From NCBI GenBank assembly GCA_963931925.1, contig OZ007567.1, forward strand, positions 92,253,055 through 92,317,054: a stretch of 64,000 nucleotides of DNA, in the 5' to 3' direction. The position numbers and the translations under genes were made by a program. This document shows positions 45,639 to 56,579 of the stretch, in pieces; positions within the stretch are counted from its first letter, which is position 1; every line of letters begins with the position of its first letter. The notes under the pieces are model-generated. The model was not told the DNA's origin and did not search any database. It worked only from the letters and a program-made list of their open reading frames with translations. Source of the DNA: Onchidella celtica. Taxonomy: Eukaryota > Mollusca > Gastropoda > Systellommatophora > Onchidiidae.

Positions 45639-45940
45639 TATGGACCCTTTTCATTTACCGTCCTCCATATCATGTGATTTGCAAACAAAATGGCGGCGTG
45701 CCCCACTTGTAGGGCGGAAGCGGTGGACAACGGTCGAACGATGCCATCCTCTTGTTGGGCACCCAACTGTACAAACCCTTTAGGTGCTGGTTCTGGCATA
45801 AAAATGCATCTTTGCTTAGACTGTGCACATATTCAGATGCCATCACTAAGACAAGTGGAGGTTTTTGCCCTACACGGTGCTTTTCGAAACCGTGCGGCTC
45901 CCCGCAAACAACCGTAACGCGGAAGTGAAAAGGGTCTATA
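45639..45940. mobile_element. MITE with TATRGACCCTTTTCA termini
   Basis: The left end TATGGACCCTTTTCATTT and the right end, on the minus strand TATAGACCCTTTTCACTT, are inverted repeats. The flanking bases do not give a clear 8 bp or TTAA duplication; a TA flank is possible. It contains a THAP-like coding fragment, so it is probably a deletion derivative of a THAP-transposase element of a family different from the one at 51921-55475. Confidence 0.7.
45741..45917 (+). pseudogene. Truncated THAP-like zinc-finger N-terminus
   Basis: From the ATG at 45741 the frame reads MPSSCWAPNCTNPLGAGSGI. Met at the first position, C-x4-C and N after the second Cys match the start of THAP domains. The following HRFP-type motif, the invariant Trp and the C-x2-H pair do not follow; instead the frame continues with unrelated sequence, as expected at a deletion junction. 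Too short to fold as a THAP domain. Confidence 0.5.
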
Positions 45941-46480
45941 CTGCTCCGCGCTAATGCACACTTTGTGTCCTGTAACCAGTGACGTGTAAATAACGTCACT
46001 CGCTATAATGTAGCTCCTCCCGCGAGATGATTACAATGAGATTGGTAGGCGGGCCTGCAAACTAGATTCTATGGGTGTTGTTTCGACACGGATGGAAGAG
46101 TAAATGGGCAACTTTTCCTTACAGTTACATCAAGCATTCATGAGGCATCAGCCATTTAAATAACGAAAATTGAAGACGACAAAAAAAAATAAAAAATGAT
46201 AGCGACTCGCATTTTAATGGAAACTTTTACCTCATCGGCGTCACGACAGAAAAAAAATGCAGGTGCAGTGTTATTTTAAGAAATTATCACAGACAAAAAT
46301 AAAAACAAACATACCTATCAGCGCTGGATGTGACCCGTTGTGACGGTGCCTTATCGATTTTGCTTTTATTTATATACTTTTCTCGTGCAATCAAACAGGG
46401 TTGGGAAAATATGAAGTAAATGGCAATAATCTACATGTAATAACAGGTTTATCCTAGGCGTAGCCGGGGACCTCAGCTCG

Positions 46481-47585
46481 TAAATAGATATATAAATAAA
46501 TAAATAAAAACCAATGCCCGGGTGAACCAGTGTAGGTTAGGTGTCTAACATCAAGAACGAGGTGTATATAGTTTAAATTTGGTGGACGGGGATAATTTTA
46601 AACTTGTCAAATCATAACGTGGTTAAAATGTCCACATTTGTCTATTTTTTTTGTTTCTATTTCATTAGTTTCACAGAGAAATGTACGTAGCCAAACATCT
46701 GGGAAGGAAGGGTAGACAGTGAGAGAAAAAAAATCAAGAAATGGTTGGGAAAATGAAAGGAAAACCCAAACCAAACACCCCATCAACTCCTTCTCTACAC
46801 TCATACAAACATAATGTACGCTTACAAACATATGCACACACAGTAGTAACAAACTTCAAGACATAGAAGATGTATATTATATATAGCTGACATAATAAAA
46901 ACAAAAGGAGAAAATCTTGTACATGGCAAAGCGCAGCATTAGGAACGATATAGAACCGCTTCAAGGAGTAAATCACCAAAAGAATCAAAACTGAAAAGGA
47001 AAGTTAACGCAAGCCTTCGATCTCAAAAATCTTTCATGCCGCGGGTTTTGCAAAATACATGTTTTAAAAAAATATATCTTTGTAAGTGGGTCACGTTCTA
47101 ACTTTGTAACAGGCCCCACTGCGCCCCCACAGATTTTCTGTCTTTTAAAAAAAAATACATGTAGCTGAGAATATTTGAATTGTATGAAGGAAACCTTTGG
47201 TGGGGAAGAAAGGCCTCAGTGGGGAGCATTATATTTTGTCATTAGTATGTTCATGCCAAGTAGAGGGCTGCTCCAGTAACACTGATGCCGTGACTGGATT
47301 TGAGTATTTCATGTACAAAAGCTTTGAAAAAGCACCGCCTTCACGGGCTTATGATGTATAGAGTTATTTCCATCCAGCCAGCTTCACCATGACGGCGTAT
47401 CGCTTTATCTAATGATGCGATTTCACATCGTGCGCATGGTTCGCTAAGTTTTTTGACATCAGATGAGTTCAAACCATCGGGATTCAGAGAGTGTTAATAG
47501 TTCTGATATCGCAGTGAGTGAAGTGGGGGATCAAGAACCCACATGCAATATTCCCCATGCCATGACGGGTTAATGTGCCGATATA
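46481..47585. other. No recognisable gene
   Basis: AT-rich DNA with an AAAT-type tract at 46488-46510. The frame from the ATG at 47461 (MSSNHRDSESVNSSDIAVSE) is about 36 codons and acidic, resembling transposase N-termini, but it is too short to assign. Confidence 0.4.
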
Positions 47586-47705
47586 GTAGCTGAGATTTCC
47601 GGCTTTGCCCTGGATAAATCCGTTATCAGTTTCAATTGGGAGTGATTAGAACGGACCTGCTTCATCTTGCTCGCTCCTTTAGGTTTATTTTGTTGTTATT
47701 GTTGT

Positions 47706-48463
47706 TGAAGGTGTCGGAGAACTTCACCCATCTTGGCAGTACACTGTCTTCCGCGGCTCGTGTTGATACTGAAATTCTCTCAAGAATCAGCAAAGCCAGC
47801 TCTGCATTTGGCAGGCTTCGAAAGAGAGTATGGGATGTTGCCGGCATTCGCACAGACACTAAGCTGAAAGTGTACAATGCTGTGGTCCTTCCCACCCTGC
47901 TCTATGGGGCTGAAACCTGGACAGTGTACCAATCGCATGCCAGAAAGTTAAATCACTTTCATCTGGCCTGCCTTAGAAAGATCCTAAGGATCAAATGGCA
48001 GGATAAAATTCCAGACACTGAGGTCCTCAATCGTGCCAAGGAATTGAGCATCTTCTGCCACCTGAAAAAAATTCAGCTACGTTGGGCAGGACATGTTGTC
48101 AGAATGCCCGACTCCAGACTCCCTAAGCAAATCTTCTTCTCTGAGCTCTCCAATGGAACGAGGAATGTTGGGGCCCCAAAGAGACGTTACAAAGACACTG
48201 TCAAGCAATCACTGAAGGCCTTTGCCATTGATGTGAGTGAATGGGAAAAGCTCTCGCTTGATCGTGCAAATTGGAGGGCGGCCCTTACCAGAGGCAGCAA
48301 AGGATGGGAAGCTGACAGAGTCCAGCAGGCTATCAAAAAAAGAGAACGGCGCAAGAAAAGGCCCAGTGGTACTGAACCAACGGAGCACTCTTGTCATTTG
48401 TGCGGAAGGGTCTGCAGAGCAAAAATAGGACTTATCAGTCACATGAGAAGCCATAAGTCATGA
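47706..48463 (+). pseudogene. LINE polyprotein C-terminal fragment
   Basis: About 249 codons equal to residues 827-1075 of the first LINE, with four amino-acid differences (P/S, Y/H, L/V and A/G). It includes the WAGHVVRMPDSRLPKQ block and the C-terminal C2H2 finger CHLCGRVC. It has no endonuclease or RT catalytic motifs. The 26 codons before it in the same frame come from Helitron flank and are not part of the protein. Confidence 0.92.
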
Positions 48464-48612
48464 AAGAACAGTCTTTCCATTCTGTCCTCTGTGTCCTTTA
48501 GTTCTCTTTATTGTCCATGTGTTGAAATTCTCAACAATTTCTGTTCTTTATTCCTCTGGTGTTGTTAAGGTCATCATCATACCTGATGGACGAACTATTA
48601 TGTATTATTATG
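47706..48612 (+). mobile_element. 5'-truncated recent copy of the first LINE
   Basis: This matches the 3' 900 bp of the 105-3540 element almost perfectly, through the same 3' UTR to a short ATT-type tail. The truncation point lies after the RT catalytic motifs. TTGTTGTTG-like sequence on both sides is compatible with a target duplication within a GTT-rich stretch of Helitron D. Confidence 0.93.
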
Positions 48613-48966
48613 TTGTTGTTGTTTGTTTTTATATAAGTCTTAAAGCATCCCCTTTGCGCGTGAATGCCCTAGGCACCCCGTCAGCAATTGAGACAAAGAT
48701 GGTCAGAAAATGGTAGTAATCTGCACACGTGGCCGCTGGTTTATAAGTGAACACGTCGCAGGAAGTGATGACATCACGGGCTCATGCGTTCGTTGAAAAA
48801 AATTATGGGGGCGGGAAATCATAAAGCGACTCAAAGCAAACTCGAAAAAGTAGTTCCCCTCCATTTGAAGTCTCTAGAACTAATATATAAAAAGAATCCT
48901 CCGCAAGTCAAAAAGAGAGCACACTGTAAATCTCACTCAAATACGAGCTATTATATATATAATAGA

Positions 48967-49413
48967 TTATTGAGGATATCAATATAATTTACATCTCTTA
49001 CATATTTCTCGGTTTTGGCTTGCATCCAGTGAAGGTAATTTCCCGCGCAGCACCTTCGCATCGGATTTGGCCACAAAAATCGACTTAACCAGTCCGTGTT
49101 TGGGAAGACTGAATGCAAATTGCCCATCTGTTCCTCCGTTTCTTTGTATATGGTTAGTTTAGAAAATTTTTGTTTTGTTTTATTTATTCTTACATGTTTG
49201 GTTTTACTTAGAGCTATTAATGTTTGGCTGTCTTTCATGAGCGATCAATTCGGTGCGATTTTCCCCAACAACAAAAACAGTTTGCAAGGCGCACTAATGC
49301 GCAGGGGAGATTGTATTTGACACTCGTTCGATTGGTGCGAGATTCCCAAAGGAGAGAGTGAAAAACGGAGGAGAGAGGCTGTGATATTACGGAAACAGCG
49401 AAAAAGAGAGGCA

Positions 49414-49453
<40 letters not shown>

Positions 49454-49465
49454 AAGAGGGGGGGG

Positions 49466-49518
<53 letters not shown>

Positions 49519-50090
49519 TCAGACAAACAGACGCAAACATGGACAAGAAAGATTGATGGTTTCTCTACATCTTAGCAATACCCAAGAATGTGCTCTAGTG
49601 GGAATGACCTATCAGTAAAACCTCGAAACAAACAATTACAAATTAATTTAGGTGTGTAACATAGAGGATTAATTTGCTATCAGTGAAAAGGACTTGAATC
49701 ACAGTACAAAATTAAAAACGAAACAGTGATATGGATTCACTAAATGTGAAGTGTCATGGGTAATTTTGCCTGTCCGTGTAGACCTTGTGCTTGCTTCGCG
49801 ACACAGCCATTTTGGACAAAATTCAGTTTTTGGATGTTTATTTACTATCTTCGTGAGCCTAATAAAAGGACGTATTTCGTCCAGAAGAATGGAAAAAGTG
49901 TGACCTGAAATTGCGTTGAGACCATATTTTGTGATCATCGTTCAATAAACGGCACTGCAGCTAGTTTAGATGATACACAAAACTCGAAAAACAGCGAAAA
50001 GCTAAAAAAAAAAAATAGCTGCAACCAAACTCAAACTCAAACATATAACCCTAAAGTACTATCATACTATCATTCGTTGGAAATCGCAAA
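48967..50090. other. No recognisable gene; large GA tract
   Basis: Unique-looking DNA with a long (GA)n region at 49418-49515. No exon recognised. Confidence 0.45.
49418..49515 (+). repeat. (GA)n microsatellite with a G9 interruption
   Basis: Two GA arrays are separated by GGGGAAGAGG and a G-run. Arg/Glu- and Leu/Ser-rich frames across it are artefacts. Confidence 0.97.
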
Positions 50091-50131
50091 GAGGAGGCCG
50101 TACAGGCCGCTGCCCGGGCAAAATTGAAACT
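50091..50131 (+). mobile_element. Detached SINE 3' fragment
   Basis: AGGAGGCCGTACAGGCCGCT and GCCCGGGCAAAATTG match the 3' part of SINE copies 1 and 3. The head is missing here. Confidence 0.6.
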
Positions 50132-50310
50132 AAAAATTATAGATTAAAATTCAGCCATATCACCTCCCCCCTCCATATCTCCAACAAATTTTTTTTTAAT
50201 AAAATTCATTATTAATTATTAAAAATAGGGAGAAGCCCTAAAGGCAGACTACACGGAGGAATGCACCCCCTGCAACACTGTTGATTCCACGCGTATCGAC
50301 CATGTCATTC

Positions 50311-50440
50311 CAAGGGACAAGGTGGTCTAGAGGCAAGGTGCTCGCCTCTCATGCCAAGGGTCCCGGGTTCAAAACCCGGGCAGTGCAGGCATGTTGGAAA
50401 TTGGATTTTTCTCATATTTTCAAGTCCCTGGTCCTATTGG
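50311..50440 (+). mobile_element. tRNA-derived SINE (copy 2), 3'-truncated
   Basis: The head has box A GGTGGTCTAGAGG and box B GGTTCAAAACC in a strong CCCGGG/CCCGGG T-arm, then GCAGTGCAGGCATGTTGG and TTTTCTCATATTTTC as in copy 1. Sequence diverges after about 50440, before the conserved body element. Confidence 0.85.
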
Positions 50441-50469
50441 GGGGTAATGTTGTCAACATAGCAATAAAG

Positions 50470-50612
50470 ATAACTGCCATGCGCTACCTTTGAATAGCGA
50501 TGTACTTAAGCCTGTTATTTAATTATTTGAGGGTGGATGAGATCAGATAACTACCTTCGAACAGAGATATACTTAAGTCTGTTATTTAATTATTTGAGGG
50601 TGGGTAAGATCC
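50470..50612 (+). repeat. Two tandem units of about 70 bp
   Basis: The block CTTAAGCCTGTTATTTAATT then ATTTGAGGGTGG recurs with few changes as CTTAAGTCTGTTATTTAATT then ATTTGAGGGTGG. Confidence 0.85.
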
Positions 50613-51920
50613 CTAGGTAGATATGGCATACTGTGAAGAAACGTACATATTCACAAAAATCTTTTATTGGGCTCACACTGAAATGCGATTTGAGATGTAT
50701 TGATTCTGTGCATGACTCAGTGATTCACAGATAACTGAGTAGATGTATAAGTACACAATTCAAAGAACAAAATAGAAAGTAATAGATAGAGTAAGGTACG
50801 CATTGTACATCGTCTTTTTTCGAATGAGCATAATCAACAGAGACTTTCCCGATAACTGCGCGTTGGATTTATTTGAAATTTTGCCTGGGCTCATATTTCA
50901 CACTTAATCTTATGAAATATCATAAAAACCACAGAAAAACTGTGGGGTCGCAGCAGGGCTATAAGCAAAGTCAAAATTGGGCAAAAACTAAAGAGAAGAC
51001 AGAAAATACACAAAATTTTCGGCTTTCGCCTTTTTCAAGTGAAAAAAAAAACGAACAATAAAAGACTTCAACAGGAACGAAGTGAAACAGTTTACTTAGC
51101 TGCGAGTTCTTGCTTCGTTAGCAGCACCAAAGCACGTCCGTCCACCAAATGCATGGAAGCTCGAATTTTGTGTATTTTCTGTCTTCTCTTTAGTTTGTAT
51201 TGCTTTGTGTTGTTTGGGTTTTATTTCTCACGCGGGGTTTTGCAACATACAACCTTTTCTTTTTGCCCAATTTTGACATTAATCTTATAGAACTGTTTTT
51301 TAAAAATTTGTTAGACTGTCGCCTGATATTGAGCTTGCATCTTTGCCCTTTGTAAAATACAATGCTATACCAAATCCTAAAAACAACAACAAAATATTTT
51401 GAAGTACTAAACTGTGCAAAACACTTTCAAGTGTTCAACACGAATACTTTAGTGTGTAGAGTATTGTTCGCTGAGTATACAAAAATCTTTTTCCTGTTCG
51501 AGGGGAACACATAACCATTTCAGTGTCTCGCACAGTTTACTGTATAATTTTTGTGTGTTTTCAAATAATTTGGTCTAATTGTTTTTAAAGCACAAAGAAG
51601 CGAACTCAGAATCAGGCTATAAATACCAAAAAAAAAAATCAATTTGTTGATGTCGCTCATTCTGAAAAAAGATGCAATATGGGTGGGTTGCTTCGGGGCG
51701 GGGTATGTTTTTGTTTTTCTTTGTTGGTTTAAACGTCTTAGTGTAATAGGGTGAACCATTACAGGGCTGAGTTGTAGCTCACTGTAGTGAAAGGGGGATA
51801 AACCCGTTTATTTTGACCAGCTGGACCACTAGATGTTGTCAAGGGGAAGTAACCACACAGAAACCATAGATAATCTCCCCTTATTGTTTGATCGTGCACT
51901 TGACATGAGTCATGCAGTGT
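50613..51920. other. No gene; perfect 31 bp inverted repeat
   Basis: Positions 50988-51018 (ACTAAAGAGAAGACAGAAAA...) recur inverted at 51167-51197. TCAAAATTGGGCAAAA (about 50970) also pairs with TTTTTGCCCAATTTTGA (51257-51273). These belong to a dispersed repeat also seen near 25370, 41315 and 59105-59170. Confidence 0.6.
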
Positions 51921-52924
51921 CATAGATATAGTACACTAGATCGCTGAGCCAGCCAGCGGCCCACGCAACGAATTGAAAACGAGGCCGCCATTACGCTAAG
52001 CCTGAAGCTCGCCGATGCTGTACAGTCGTGCCAGCCAAGGAGTATAGCAGTAATGTTGCGGGCGTGCGTTGTTTTTTGTTTTCGGGGGGGGGGGGGGTAG
52101 GGGGTTTACCATGTGTGAGTTTGCGAGATAATAATATACAAATCACTGTTCTAAATGCTCTTCAGAAGTTTTTGAGCATTGAAACAACTCATTATGAGAC
52201 AGCTTTATACTGTCATAGTGCTATGTATATCGACCTTCAAAAAAAAATAAAATAATAATAAATAAATTTTGAAAAAATTATCTACATCTACAATGTTAAT
52301 CTTGGCGGAATTCAATTAAAAAACATACCGCATATGCATTCAATGGGCTACACAACCCACCTCGCCCCACCAAAAAAACAAAACATACGACGCACAGTGA
52401 TGTTTAAAACACACAATGGTTTGACCAGCTCTAGCGACTCATCATTTTGATGTCCACAGTCACCCAGTCAAAAAAAGCAACATTTCAATAATAGAGAAAG
52501 GAATGAGACAGAGAGCCTTATTATCAGTTAATCCAACTGAATATCAGCCAAACGTGAAGAATGTATGGGGACGACACACGGGACACAGTATTTCTTGAAA
52601 GAAAGAAGAAGAGGTGCAGAAGGAAAGATGGAAATCAGTAAACAGTTTGATGGAAGGAGGAGAGGTAACACATATACATCCTGTTAAAAAAGCAAACTCC
52701 ACCCGCTGTCGTATGTTTCACAGTAAGGATAGTCTACATCTCTTGAGGACGTTAAATGAAACATTCACTTTTGTAACACTAATAACTCGGGTCGCAAGAG
52801 AAATTGCAAGTCCACATAATAGGTTTAACAAGGAACCAAGAAACAATAAATACATAAAATTGTACTCACCACCGGTGTTCATGTATTCCAAGACGGGGAT
52901 GAGGAGCAGCACAAAAAAAAACAA

Positions 52925-53863
52925 CTACTGTCCACTAAACAGTACCAACTTGTTCAGTTTCATCCTCTTGGCTGCTTTGCCTCCAAGGATCATTCTCTGT
53001 TGGTGCAGTTTGCCAGCCTTAAAGAGTCTCATCCGCAAGTAGTAAGATGCCACACTTTTGATGAGGCTAGTGATGTGGTCCTCCTCTACAATCATCTCGT
53101 GGTCATAGAAATGATCCCGCAGAGATGGGAATAGATCAAAATATTTCTCCTTTACATATGTGAGGACGAGGTTTTGAATCTGGACATCAATGAATTTCTT
53201 GTGTGGCAAGGTCTGCATGACATCTGGGCTAGGCATCACAACCCTGAATGCTTTTTCTGTTGCAACAAAAGCTGCACAACACCGTCGGGAGGGCATACAA
53301 GACCGCCTTGATCTCTTCTCCTCAGGAAGGAGAAACGAATATCTTCCGGAGTTTCCGCACATGTCAAGGCAGCCCTGCAATCTGAACATTTTATTTTTGG
53401 AATCAGACGTGCGCACACAAATCCTGCTGTGTAGGTCAAGCATGAGTATCTCCACTCATTATCCGGGAGTGTAAAGGTGGGCTCAAGCCTGTCAACCGCA
53501 GCAGCAAACATGTCATCCTGTAAGAAATCAGGCAGGTTTTGGGGTTTTGCCGGTGCCTTCAAAAGAAAACAGTCCAACTGCAACTCCTCTGTGCCATCCA
53601 GTTGAAGGCAATTAGCATACTCGGATGCTTTCACATCATTCTGAATCATGAGTGTGCGAACTGAAGTCCGAAACTGTTGTGCACAATCGATGATGGGATG
53701 TCGGCTTGAATAAGTGTTCCCGTCTGACAGCAACAACCCATTTTGCGAGTAATTCTTGGTTTTTCATGGGAAATCGGTGGAATGTCAAATCATGCTCTCT
53801 GTTTTCCGACCTCTTTGCTGTCTGGCGATTGGTGCAGCCATAAGCGGCACAGGATGTCACCAT
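52925..53863 (-). pseudogene. Decayed P/THAP9-like transposase with the catalytic core missing
   Basis: The start is the ATG at 53863, just after an AG acceptor-like site (TCTTGCAG). Frame 1 encodes a THAP N-terminus: MVTSCAAYGCTNR, then FHRFP and the invariant Trp. A frameshift near 53665 leads into the next frame, where CAQQF sits in place of the expected C-x2-H-F, so the last zinc ligand is Gln. That frame continues to YTAGFVCARLIPKIKCSDC and FLRRRDQGGLVCPPDG (about 53300-53400), the C-terminal hallmark of P/THAP9 transposases. A second frameshift near 53262 returns to frame 1 for the final helical segment, ending at 52925. About 310 codons remain versus roughly 750-900 in the family; the RNase H-like core is absent. 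Not functional as a transposase. Confidence 0.88.
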
Positions 53864-54921
53864 TTTCCTGCAAGATGTAAACAACAAATACAATAGATAA
53901 GGCTAGTTTGTACATGGCAAGCTCAACATTTGGTGCAGTTATTTTAACGCCCTTAACTTTACCAAATGCAGCTTTATGAAACTAAAAAATGCCACTTAGC
54001 TGTATTGAATTTTATTTGTAGACTATTAAAAACAACAAATGCATTCAGGTACCTACCTATGCTACAAATTAAATTTTATGATCACCATCCTTCGCCTACT
54101 TAAATGAATTTGTGAATGGCGCTGAGAGTTATTTGCAAGAATTCCTCTGTCAGTGTCTTTTTTAGCCTAATCTCACATGGATTATGGACATTTTATGCTG
54201 CTTTGGTATGTTTCAAAAACACGAATCCTTACCTTTCAGAGGACTGCAAACACTAGAGCACAATTATAATTTATCTATAATCAGGATCACACTAAAAAGA
54301 CAGATCTCTTCTTGTAAATAGTGCTTGGAATTTTTCCCAGAATTTTGCCATTATGTTGGTTAATTAAATTATTATCAGTTTCCTCTGGTCAGCATTATTT
54401 GCAAGATCTTGTAAATGCTACTTAGTCTGCTGAGACAGAGATAATCAGAAACAATCAGATCAACAGACTTAGTCTTTTGTCCTGTTTTACAAACTCTAGA
54501 TCTATTTTTTTTAAAAATATAATAGGCCTATATATCTTCATAGTTAACACTGACTGACTGAGGAACAGCTACACTATCAGTATTAAGTCTATTTCACATG
54601 TGAATTTCATCCTTGCCTCTATCACCTACTGTGCTAGCTCTTCATAATGGGCCTTTTTAATTGCTTACATAGCTACCCAAAGCAAATGTAATTGTAAGCA
54701 CACCTCTCTAAACTTTTTTTCCCCTCAGTACTCATATTCATCACTGAGCATCAATTGACATCAGACATTAATGTACTGGCAACTGTGCCAGATGTCCGGG
54801 CTGAGAAAGTTGCACAGCCAAAACAGAAAGCAGTTCAAGAAACGAAATCTGATTAGCCAAACCACACTGTCTAGCTATTCTGTTATCAATACCGTTATAT
54901 AGCAGACAGTGATGCTGACTG

Positions 54922-55235
54922 CTGTACTTGGGTCAATGACGCCACGCTATTGACTGCTAGCGGTACGCGAGCCTGTTCCTCATTAAATTTGCAATAAACT
55001 AGCACAAACTTTTGACAAACAACATCAGAAAGCCATTCTCATATAATATAGATCTAGTCTATATAAAAAATCTTGCCAGGCCCACTGTATTCGGTTAATT
55101 GCACCCACATAAATCTAGATCTAGACTAGATCTAGATCATAGCGGTCAATGACACGCTGCTACTGCTAGCAGAACGAGAGCCTGTTCCTCACTAACTTTG
55201 CAACAAACAGGCTAAAACTCTTGGTAAACAAGATA
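54922..55235 (+). repeat. Subterminal 90 bp direct repeats inside the P-like transposon
   Basis: GGTCAATGACGCCACGC ... GAGCCTGTTCCTCATTAA ... TTTGACAAACAA (54922-55010) recurs as GGTCAATGACACGCTGC ... GAGCCTGTTCCTCACTAA ... TTGGTAAACAAG (about 55145-55235). Both lie on the gene-5' side of the element. Confidence 0.8.
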
Positions 55236-55483
55236 ATAAAACCAATCAAATAAATATCTTGTGATTCCTTACCTTTCAAATTGTCAGCTGGAGTTTGCAG
55301 TCGATCTTGAAACAATAACGATGTCAAAAAAAAAAAACGAAAGTGAAACTGCACAGGAAGAGTACGCTGTCTGCTGTTTATCAGGCTTAAACAATGGCGG
55401 CCGGACTTCCTGGGAAGCGTCGGTTTCCTTTCCACCGACCAATGAGAATCGGCGATCTAGTGTACTATATCTATGTGCAGTGT

Positions 55484-56354
55484 TGAGTAACATTGCCAAC
55501 TGATGTACTCACTGCGCCAATTTTAAACCATAGTCTTGGCGTTGTCTGTATTGTCCGGGATTGGTCAATTTAAGTGACCATCCCTGGTGCCAGAAGTAGA
55601 AACTTGTTATGTATCACTACATTGTAAGTTTTGTTTAGTATTTATCTTGTTAAGTAATATTTGATTAAGATGGTGTATTTACAACATACGCGAGCGAGAG
55701 GGTTGCTTTTATAAATGTTTTTATTTGTTTTAACGTTTTATTAGAATTTGCACTTAGTGAACTGTAAGGAGTGAATGGGTTGCGCGTGTTTGGGTGACGC
55801 TTAGATGATAGCGTGGGTCAGTCAGTTCCACCCAAGTCTTCAAGACAGCAGGACGTGTCATTCCGCCCAGACTAACATAAAAGTAAAAGAAGTTGTATAA
55901 TTTATATTTCAAGATTGGTGAAGTGCCAGCTCTGATAATGTAAATCTAGATCAAGGGTGAATTCATTTGGTTAATTCACCGCGCCTATCGGTTGGTTTTA
56001 TTGTGGTTTATTGTGGTTTATTGTATTGTCTTGTTTATTGTACTGTTTATTGTATTGTGTTTATTATTTGATTTGTTAATTTCTTTTCCTTTTAATAAAA
56101 TTGTTGTCCTCTCAAAACCTGACAGTTTTGTTTGTATGTTTGACTGTGTAGAGAGCCCGCTCGTCTCGTCCTGTGTTACATTATTTGGTGTCAGATTTGA
56201 TAGCTATAGAGGGAGAGAACCGCTCGGTTTACCCGTCCTGTTTCATTAGTTTAATTTATTTTAATTAACAAACGCAGCATCATTAACATCAAGCCGACCT
56301 ATAAGCTCAGTCTACACGATACAATCTATTTTCTGCATTTCTTTCTGTCCCCAG
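55484..56354 (+). other. Possible LTR-like segment upstream of the galactosyltransferase exon
   Basis: Positions 56093-56099 contain TAATAAAA, followed by about 80 bp ending TGTGTTACA and then TTTGGTGTCAGA (about 56186), which resembles a tRNA primer-binding site after a U5 end. A similar TGGTGCCAGAAG lies at 55589. A GTTTATTGT-rich tandem tract is at 55990-56060. No paired LTR or target duplication was found. A 5' UTR exon or promoter of the downstream gene may also lie here, but I cannot point to it. Confidence 0.3.
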
Positions 56355-56579
56355 ATGGTTTTTGCTTCGGTGATGAAAAGACAAGGATTTTACTTCCTTT
56401 TGGGGATCTGTGCTGGGCTGTGTCTCACTAGAATGTTGAACGTATTGACTGTAACATCTACGCAAATCAGGATCGTCAACCCAGAGAGCTTAAGGTCTGA
56501 TGCAAGTACAACTTTACCTTATTTGTGGATGAATAGATCGGCATCCTTGTGCAATCCTCCACACAGCGGGAACACCCGG
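56355..56579 (+). CDS. C1GALT1: C1GALT1-like exon 1 (coding): cytosolic tail, membrane anchor, stem start
   Basis: The ATG directly follows CTGTCCCCAG, so a 5' UTR intron probably ends here. It has 75 codons: MVFASVMKRQ, then a hydrophobic anchor (about residues 11-31) and an Asn-glycosylation site NRS. The donor CGG|GTACAT at 56580 is in phase 0, as exon 2 requires. Reading through would hit a TGA at 56628-56630. Confidence 0.8.

Larger units (their letters stand above)
44580..46480 (+). mobile_element. Probable Helitron E, degenerate
   Basis: The left end is TCTATATTATAAAG preceded by A. The right end is CCTAGGCGTAGCCGGGGACC then TCAGCTCG and T, a mutated form of the hairpin plus CTCAGCTAG seen in the other copies. 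It contains a run of 16 C (44628-44643), the MITE at 45639-45940 and no helicase. The pairing of these two ends into one element is inference; the 3' end alone is better supported. Confidence 0.4.
47586..48966 (-). mobile_element. Non-autonomous Helitron D with a nested LINE
   Basis: On the minus strand the 3' end is CCAGGGCAAAGCCGG then AAATCTCAGCTAC (CTAC for CTAG) followed by T. The 5' end is TCTATTATATATATAATAGC preceded by A. Interior blocks match copies A and C (GGACCTGCTTCATC; CTTTGCGCGTGAATGCC; TCGCAGGAAGTGATGAC). It is interrupted by a LINE copy at 47706-48612. Confidence 0.7.
51921..55475 (-). mobile_element. P-superfamily (THAP) DNA transposon, 3555 bp
   Basis: Perfect 24 bp terminal inverted repeats start CATAGATATAGTACACTAG and continue ATCGC. 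The octamer TGCAGTGT flanks it (51913-51920, 55476-55483). An 8 bp duplication, CA-tipped TIRs and a minus-strand gene with an N-terminal THAP domain and a P/THAP9-type C-terminus place it in the P superfamily. The perfect TIRs suggest recent mobilisation in trans, because the gene itself is broken and lacks the catalytic core. Both subterminal regions carry a GGCCGCCAT-type motif. Positions 52084-52097 are a run of 14 G. Confidence 0.92.

Noticed and set aside
52614..53042. Plus-strand 142-codon gene
   Set aside because: It is antisense to the decayed THAP transposase and shows no motif.
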